Shown here: positions 60,218 through 64,000 of the stretch, piece by piece
How the letters are laid out: each line of letters begins with the position of its first letter
Position numbering within the stretch: the stretch's first letter is position 1
Assembly (NCBI RefSeq): GCF_009765355.1
Contig: NZ_VTHK01000024.1
Span: forward strand, 83,807-147,806
Origin: Amycolatopsis anabasis
Lineage (GTDB): Bacteria > Actinomycetota > Actinomycetes > Mycobacteriales > Pseudonocardiaceae
Length of the DNA stretch: 64,000 bases
Direction of reading: 5' to 3'
Made by a program: the position numbers and the translations under genes
Notes under the pieces: generated by a model
What the model was told of the DNA's origin: nothing
Seen by the model: the letters and a program-made list of their open reading frames with translations, nothing else
The model's database searches: none

Positions 60218-61070
60218 GCGGTTCCGGGCATTCGCGGCCGATCGTGTCGGCGAGCGCGGCGATCGGACCGTGCAAGGTGGGGCGGCGGCTGGTCAGCACG
60301 AACGTCACCGCGCCCGGATCCGGGAGCGCGGCGGCCTCCGGATCGACCGGGACCAGCCCGGACGGCAGCACCGAGCGCGCGAACACGGCCACGCCGAGCC
60401 CGGCCAGCGCCGCCGCGCGCAGCCCGTTGAGCCGCCCGCTGGCGCAGCCGATGCGCCATTCCCGGCCCGCCTGCCGCAGGGTGTCCAGCGCCTGGGCGCG
60501 GGTGATGCTGGGCGGCGGGTAGAGCACCAGCGGCACCGGTTCGTCCGGGCCGAGGGCGAATCCGGGCGCGCCCGCCCACACCAGGCGGTCGCGCCACAGC
60601 GGGTGGCCGTCCGCTTCGCCGTTCCGGCGCTTGGCGAACACCAGGTCCAGCTCCCCGGCGGCGAGCCGGTCGTGCAGGATCCCGCTCAGCTCCACGGTCA
60701 GTTCCACGTCGACCAGGGGGTGGCCGGTCCGGAACCGGCGCAGGATCTCCGGCAGGCGGCCCAGCACCAGGTCCTCGGACACGCCGAGCCGCACCCGGCC
60801 GCGCAGCCCCGGCCCGGCGAAGTAGCTCAGCGCGCGCTCCTGCTGTTCGAGGATGTTGCGGGCGAACCCGGTCATCGCCTGACCGTCGCCGGTCAGTTCC
60901 ACGGTGTGGGTGTCGCGGACGAACAGCTGCTTCCCGGCGACCGCCTCGAGCCTGCGCACGTGCTGGCTCACCGTGGACTGGCTCAGCTCCAGCCGCCGGG
61001 CGGCCGGGGTGAAGCCGCCGGTTTCGGCGACCGCGAGAAATGTTTTCAGCAGAACCGGGTCGAACACCAT
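60201..61070 (-). CDS. LysR-family transcriptional regulator
   Basis: The 289-residue regulator has the N-terminal winged HTH (PVLLKTFLAVAETGGFTPAA, SQSTVSQHVRRLEAVAGKQL). A periplasmic-binding-like effector domain with two lobes follows (LRGRVRLGVSEDLVLG..., FAKRRNGEADGHPLWRD). Start is ATG at 61070. It converges on the FabH-like gene, and the cupin gene lies upstream on the same strand. A 13-bp perfect dyad sits at its 5' side, so autoregulation is plausible. Ligand unknown. Confidence 0.92.
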   Translation of the reverse strand: MVFDPVLLKTFLAVAETGGFTPAARRLELSQSTVSQHVRRLEAVAGKQLFVRDTHTVELTGDGQAMTGFARNILEQQERALSYFAGPGLRGRVRLGVSEDLVLGRLPEILRRFRTGHPLVDVELTVELSGILHDRLAAGELDLVFAKRRNGEADGHPLWRDRLVWAGAPGFALGPDEPVPLVLYPPPSITRAQALDTLRQAGREWRIGCASGRLNGLRAAALAGLGVAVFARSVLPSGLVPVDPEAAALPDPGAVTFVLTSRRPTLHGPIAALADTIGRECPEPLTAPP

Positions 61071-61072
61071 TA

Positions 61073-61106
61073 CGGCGTACCACGGTGGGGGTGCCGTGGT
61101 ACGCCG
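61073..61106. promoter_or_regulatory. 13-bp dyad upstream of the LysR gene
   Basis: CGGCGTACCACGG (61073-61085) and CCGTGGTACGCCG (61094-61106) are perfectly complementary around an 8-nt centre. It lies directly upstream of the LysR ATG and just beyond the cupin stop, so it could be an operator, a terminator, or both. Confidence 0.5.
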
Positions 61107-61120
61107 AGGTGTCGAAGATC

Positions 61121-61780
61121 CTATTTCCGCTTGGTGATGACCACGGGTTTGATGTCCTTGGGCACCTGGTCGAACGCGGAGACCGGGATGCCGAACGAGG
61201 CGGCGAGCACATCCCGCGGAATCGAGTTGAGCGTGCCGACGATCCCGATATCGTCGTTCGGTTCGATCGAACTGGTGTTGAAGATCACCAGCACGTCCAG
61301 CGGTTCGGTGGTGCTGCCGTTCTCGAAATAGTGGAAGAATCCCTGCGGCGCGAAGACCAGATCGCCCTTTTCGGCTTCGAACACGTCATTGTGGTAAGCG
61401 CCGTCCGGATGCGTGCCGAGAATGGTCCACTTGGCCTTCCCGGAGATGATGTAGTTCAGCTCCCAGGCGGTCGGATGCCAGTGCGGCTCCCGGATCCCGC
61501 CGACCTCGAGGTGCACGAAGTACACCGAACCCTGCTGCCCCCGCAGCACCGGGAAGTTTTCTTCGTGCGCGCCCTGGAGAGTTCCGCCGTCGAACTTGGA
61601 GGGCGGGGCCTGGGTCAGTTTGAACAGATGCGGTTTCGGGTTGAGGTTCGGGTCGGTTTTCGGGGCCGCGCTGCCATTTCCCGCCGCGGCCGCGGTGCCG
61701 CCACCGGCTCCGGCGACGGCCGCGGCGCCGCCAAGAGCCAGGCCGGTGCCGATCGCCTTGCGCCGGTTTATTTCGGACAT
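61121..61780 (-). CDS. Tat-exported cupin protein (oxalate decarboxylase-like fold)
   Basis: The 219-residue protein begins with a Tat-type signal: NRRKAIG near residues 5-11, then a hydrophobic Gly/Ala segment (12-37), with cleavage probably near AAAA. The cupin barrel carries metal-ligand-like HWHPTAWELNYIISG (His-x-His...Glu) and FAPQGFFHYFENGS. This is the pattern of single-domain plant germin/oxalate decarboxylase-like cupins. Export through Tat suggests folding with a metal cofactor in the cytosol. GGGGG lies near the ATG at 61780. Confidence 0.88.
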   Translation of the reverse strand: MSEINRRKAIGTGLALGGAAAVAGAGGGTAAAAGNGSAAPKTDPNLNPKPHLFKLTQAPPSKFDGGTLQGAHEENFPVLRGQQGSVYFVHLEVGGIREPHWHPTAWELNYIISGKAKWTILGTHPDGAYHNDVFEAEKGDLVFAPQGFFHYFENGSTTEPLDVLVIFNTSSIEPNDDIGIVGTLNSIPRDVLAASFGIPVSAFDQVPKDIKPVVITKRK

Positions 61781-61909
61781 AGTAGGAAATCCCCCTTCTC
61801 GGGCAGTTCGGGATTGTTCGGTGATTCCCATTCTGCTCCGGCCCGGGATAACCGCAAGTCGTGGCGGCCGATGACTGTTATCGCGATTCTCGATTTGCGC
61901 TGTTTGTGC

Positions 61910-63391
61910 TCAGTCCGCCCAGGTGCCGGTCGGTTCCCGGCGGCCGCGCAGCTGGAGCGTGGCGTGCCATTTCCAGTTGGCGCGCTCACCGCCGTCGGTG
62001 CCGTCGACCACGGCGTCGCTGGCGAGGATCCGCCCCGGGACCTGCTTCGCGTGCTCGGTGAGCCGCGCGGCCTCGTTCACCGCGTCGCCGATCACGGTGT
62101 ACTCCAGCCGGCTGCTGGTGCCGAGCTGCCCGGCGAACACCGGGCCGCTGGCGACCCCGATACCCACGTCCAGCTCGTCGGCCTTGCGCACCGCGTCGCG
62201 GATCGCCCGCGCGGCGGAGAGGGCGGCGGTGGACGGATCGGCGAGCCGGGTGGGTGCGCCGAAGATGCACAGCGCGGCGTCGCCCATGAACTTGTTCACC
62301 AGGCCGCCGCGCGCGGAGACCTCGCGCACCACGCTCGCGAACAGGCGGTTGAGCTTGCGGACCAGTTCCTCGGGCGGGGTGCCGAAGGCCAGCGCGGTCG
62401 AGTCGACCACGTCGACGAACAGCGCGGTCGCCTCGCGCACGTCCCCGGACAGCGACGCCCCGAACTCGAGCGCGTGCTGGGCCACGTCGTCGCCGACGTG
62501 GCGGCCGAACAGGTCCCGCATCCGCTCGCGTTCGCGGAGCCCGGCGACCATGTCGTTGACCGAGGTCTGCAGCATGCCGATCTCGCTGGAGTCGTCGACC
62601 GGCACGCTCACGTCGGTCCGGCCGCGGGCGACCTCGCCGAGCGCGAGCCGCAGCCGGTGCAGCGGCGCCGCGACCGCCTTGGCCAGCAGGACCGTGCCCA
62701 GCGCGCCGAGGATCAGGCCGATCCCGGCCAGCATGATCAGGCTCGCGGACGGGTTGCCCTGGCCGAGGTTGGGCGGGGTGGCGACCAGCAGCACGCCGAG
62801 CAGCGGGATGCCGCTGGCCAGCGCCCAGGTGAGGACCAGGCGGCGCAGCACGGTGACCGGCAGCGAGCCCTTCGGCGGGCAGACGTCCAGGGCGAGTGTC
62901 ATCACCGGGCGGGCCACCCATTCGGCGGCCAGGTAGGTCAGGCCGACCGTGGTCAGCCCGCCGAGCCCGACGGTCAGCGCGACGCCGAACGCGTCCATCG
63001 CGGAGCCGAGGATGCCGGTGAGCACGCCGAACACCACGGTCCCGATCAGCCAGAGGGTGCCGCTGACCACGGCCATGTCGACCGGGAGCCGCAGGGCGCG
63101 GCGGGCTTCGGCGGGGGAGGGCAGGCGGCCGAGCAGGAACCAGACCGCGGTCCGGCGCTGCAGCCAGGTCGTCCAGGCGGAACCGACGAGCAGCGCGAGG
63201 GCGACGTACCCGGCGGCGCATACCGCGAGGATCCAGCCGTTGCCGCCGATCTGGCGCGGCATGCCCTGGAGCAGGAGCAACAGCGCGACGACCCCGGAAC
63301 CACCGGCGCTCGACCCGAAGCCCAGCGCGGCGAACCCCAGGCCGGTGCGCAGCGCGAGGCGGAACCTCGCCGGAACCGTGACCCTACGCAC
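61910..63391 (-). CDS. Membrane-bound class III adenylate/guanylate cyclase
   Basis: The 493-residue protein has about six membrane helices (residues 10-245), a HAMP-like linker (AAPLHRLRLALGEVARGRTDVSV...). The cyclase domain includes LFVDVVDSTAL (metal Asp), KFMGDAALCIFGAP (second metal Asp), and TVIGDAVNEAARL with transition-state Asn and Arg. All expected catalytic positions appear present. The N-terminal helices plus HAMP resemble the mycobacterial Rv1319c/Rv1318c type. Start is GTG 63391. Nucleotide specificity is not assignable by eye. Confidence 0.93.
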   Translation of the reverse strand: MRRVTVPARFRLALRTGLGFAALGFGSSAGGSGVVALLLLLQGMPRQIGGNGWILAVCAAGYVALALLVGSAWTTWLQRRTAVWFLLGRLPSPAEARRALRLPVDMAVVSGTLWLIGTVVFGVLTGILGSAMDAFGVALTVGLGGLTTVGLTYLAAEWVARPVMTLALDVCPPKGSLPVTVLRRLVLTWALASGIPLLGVLLVATPPNLGQGNPSASLIMLAGIGLILGALGTVLLAKAVAAPLHRLRLALGEVARGRTDVSVPVDDSSEIGMLQTSVNDMVAGLRERERMRDLFGRHVGDDVAQHALEFGASLSGDVREATALFVDVVDSTALAFGTPPEELVRKLNRLFASVVREVSARGGLVNKFMGDAALCIFGAPTRLADPSTAALSAARAIRDAVRKADELDVGIGVASGPVFAGQLGTSSRLEYTVIGDAVNEAARLTEHAKQVPGRILASDAVVDGTDGGERANWKWHATLQLRGRREPTGTWAD

Positions 63392-63457
63392 CCCGTGATC
63401 GTATTGCGTTCCCCCACTCGGCGTACCCCCGCCAACCCGGTCGCGCGGGTTTCGGGC

Positions 63458-63483
63458 GGTCGTGAGTGTTCAGGCCGGTTAGA
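63458..63483 (+). repeat. 26-bp direct repeat, copy 1
   Basis: It starts GGTCGTGAGTGTTCAGG and ends GGTTAGA. The identical 26 bp occur at 63917-63942, 459 bp away. The first 11 bases also occur in the PAP2 hairpin at 6994. Confidence 0.8.
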
Positions 63484-63544
63484 GCGGACTCTCATTTGGT
63501 CGCCTACTTGTGACCTGGCGTTTCCGTTCGACGAGCTGCACTTA

Positions 63545-63560
63545 GCCGACACAGTGCGAC
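63545..63560 (+). repeat. 16-bp direct repeat GCCGACACAGTGCGAC, copy 1
   Basis: The same 16 bp occur at 63823-63838. The order along the sequence is 26-mer, 16-mer, array, 16-mer, 26-mer, all in direct orientation. Confidence 0.75.
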
Positions 63561-63589
63561 ACCGCGCGGGTGGTGGTGCTCGGAGGTAC

Positions 63590-63634
63590 CCGATGCGGCG
63601 TTCGGTACCTTCAACGCCCCGAAAGCCACATTGG
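63590..63634. repeat. Decayed copy of the family C hairpin
   Basis: CCGATGCGGCGTTCGG and CCGAAAGCCACATTGG can still pair imperfectly around a loop containing CTTCAACGCC, the loop of the hairpin at 32721-32767. Confidence 0.65.
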
Positions 63635-63647
63635 TGTCCTCCGGGTA

Positions 63648-63772
63648 CCGGAACGGGGAACACACGCGACCAAGGACGAGGGACTCGCGGCGGGCGGGGA
63701 ACCCGCTGGCGCGTGTCCCCCGTTTCGGACGTGCGAGTCCCTCGTTTCGGTAGGCCGAGTTCCCCATTTCGG
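63648..63772. repeat. Periodic 18-mer array with inverted copies
   Basis: Three 18-mers lie at 63711-63728, 63733-63750 and 63755-63772 at an exact 22-bp period with 4-nt spacers. The middle one is GCGAGTCCCTCGTTTCGG. Two inverted copies, slightly decayed, lie at 63648-63667 and 63670-63688. The inverted copies can fold on the direct ones, for example ACGAGGGACTCGC with GCGAGTCCCTCGT. Confidence 0.75.
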
Positions 63773-63822
63773 CAGGTGCCCCCGGGCACCCCGACGAGCA
63801 CAGCTAGTTGCGGTCCCTCTTG

Positions 63823-63838
63823 GCCGACACAGTGCGAC
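63823..63838 (+). repeat. 16-bp direct repeat GCCGACACAGTGCGAC, copy 2
   Basis: Identical to 63545-63560. Confidence 0.75.
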
Positions 63839-63916
63839 GAGCATCGGGGTGGCAGCCAGGCGGCACCTGCACGCCCAGGCCGGTCACCGTCTCGTGTAAG
63901 GGAACCAAGTACTGGG

Positions 63917-63942
63917 GGTCGTGAGTGTTCAGGCCGGTTAGA
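63917..63942 (+). repeat. 26-bp direct repeat, copy 2
   Basis: Identical to 63458-63483; followed by GGGTAGTTAGGGCTGGGTGG, a G/T-rich end of the window. Confidence 0.8.
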
Positions 63943-64000
63943 ACCCAATGCCGGGTAGTTAGGGCTGGGTGGGGGGTGTCAAGGCTGTGATGGGTGCGGC

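Larger units (their letters stand above)
63392..64000. other. Repeat-rich non-coding right end
   Basis: No gene is supported. The region carries two copies of a 26-bp direct repeat (63458-63483, 63917-63942) and two copies of GCCGACACAGTGCGAC (63545-63560, 63823-63838). It also has a decayed family C hairpin (63590-63634) and the periodic array at 63648-63772. Codon-like ORFs here conflict with these repeats. Confidence 0.6.

Noticed and set aside
63648..63772. CRISPR array
   Set aside because: Repeats are 18 bp with only 4-nt spacers and include inverted copies; no cas genes are present.

Overview
The window is very GC-rich, uses many GTG starts and has dense overlapping genes, which points to an actinomycete. 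The arabinogalactan gene set (glf, glfT1, glfT2, emb, dprE1, dprE2, a UbiA-type phosphoribosyltransferase, Wzm/Wzt-type exporter) together with Bpa, an SsgA-family protein, LuxR/AfsR-type regulators and ESX-type proteins fits the Pseudonocardiales, most likely Amycolatopsis or a close relative. Nothing dedicated to mycolic acids is seen. The species call is inference; the family calls rest on motifs visible in the translations.

Layout. 1-8.6 kb: end of a GT-C-like membrane protein, a PlsC acyltransferase, a Cof-type HAD phosphatase, an LLM flavin oxidoreductase, a DUF6541-like membrane protein, then the glf-PAP2-ubiA operon. 8.7-17.3 kb: Emb arabinosyltransferase, two unknown proteins, YceI, a WXG-like protein with a possible lysozyme-like tail, and dprE1-dprE2. 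17.4-21 kb: GtrA, GlfT2 and an acyl-CoA dehydrogenase-like gene whose start sits on an iron box. 21.4-24.3 kb: an EspG/PE-like/PPE-like ESX module. 24.3-31 kb: a minus-strand operon TylF-like methyltransferase-Wzm-Wzt-GlfT1, then bpa, a class V aminotransferase-like protein lacking the PLP lysine, and a quinone oxidoreductase. From memory of M. tuberculosis H37Rv, this block matches the Rv3777-Rv3783 neighbourhood, and other genes match Rv3789-Rv3791 and Rv3806c-Rv3809c.

31-39 kb: secreted M28 aminopeptidase, zinc metallopeptidase, MarR regulator, tRNA-Ser(TGA), a lone cyclic-nucleotide-binding domain protein, a degenerate Ldh2-like dehydrogenase, about 950 bp of decayed repeats with a good sigma70-type promoter, an AraC regulator, and a thioesterase preceded by a perfect SOS-type box. 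39-46 kb: a Pls/PosA-type single-module NRPS and a polysaccharide deacetylase/glycosyltransferase fusion, followed by CsoR and a CopB-type copper ATPase with two CsoR operators between them. 48-64 kb: small unknowns, an ion channel-like protein, two secreted serine proteases on either side of a giant LuxR regulator, an SsgA-family protein, Lrp/AsnC, a NarL-type two-component system, a KAS III, LysR, a Tat-exported cupin, a class III nucleotide cyclase, and a repeat-rich right end.

How it works together. UbiA, PAP2 and DprE1/DprE2 make decaprenyl-phosphoryl-arabinose. Glf supplies UDP-galactofuranose to GlfT1 and GlfT2, the Wzm/Wzt pair exports the galactan, and Emb adds arabinose outside the membrane. 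Intergenic space is marked by dispersed, closely related perfect hairpins that lie mainly between convergent genes. About ten genes look leaderless, with a TANNNT hexamer 6-8 nt before the start codon.
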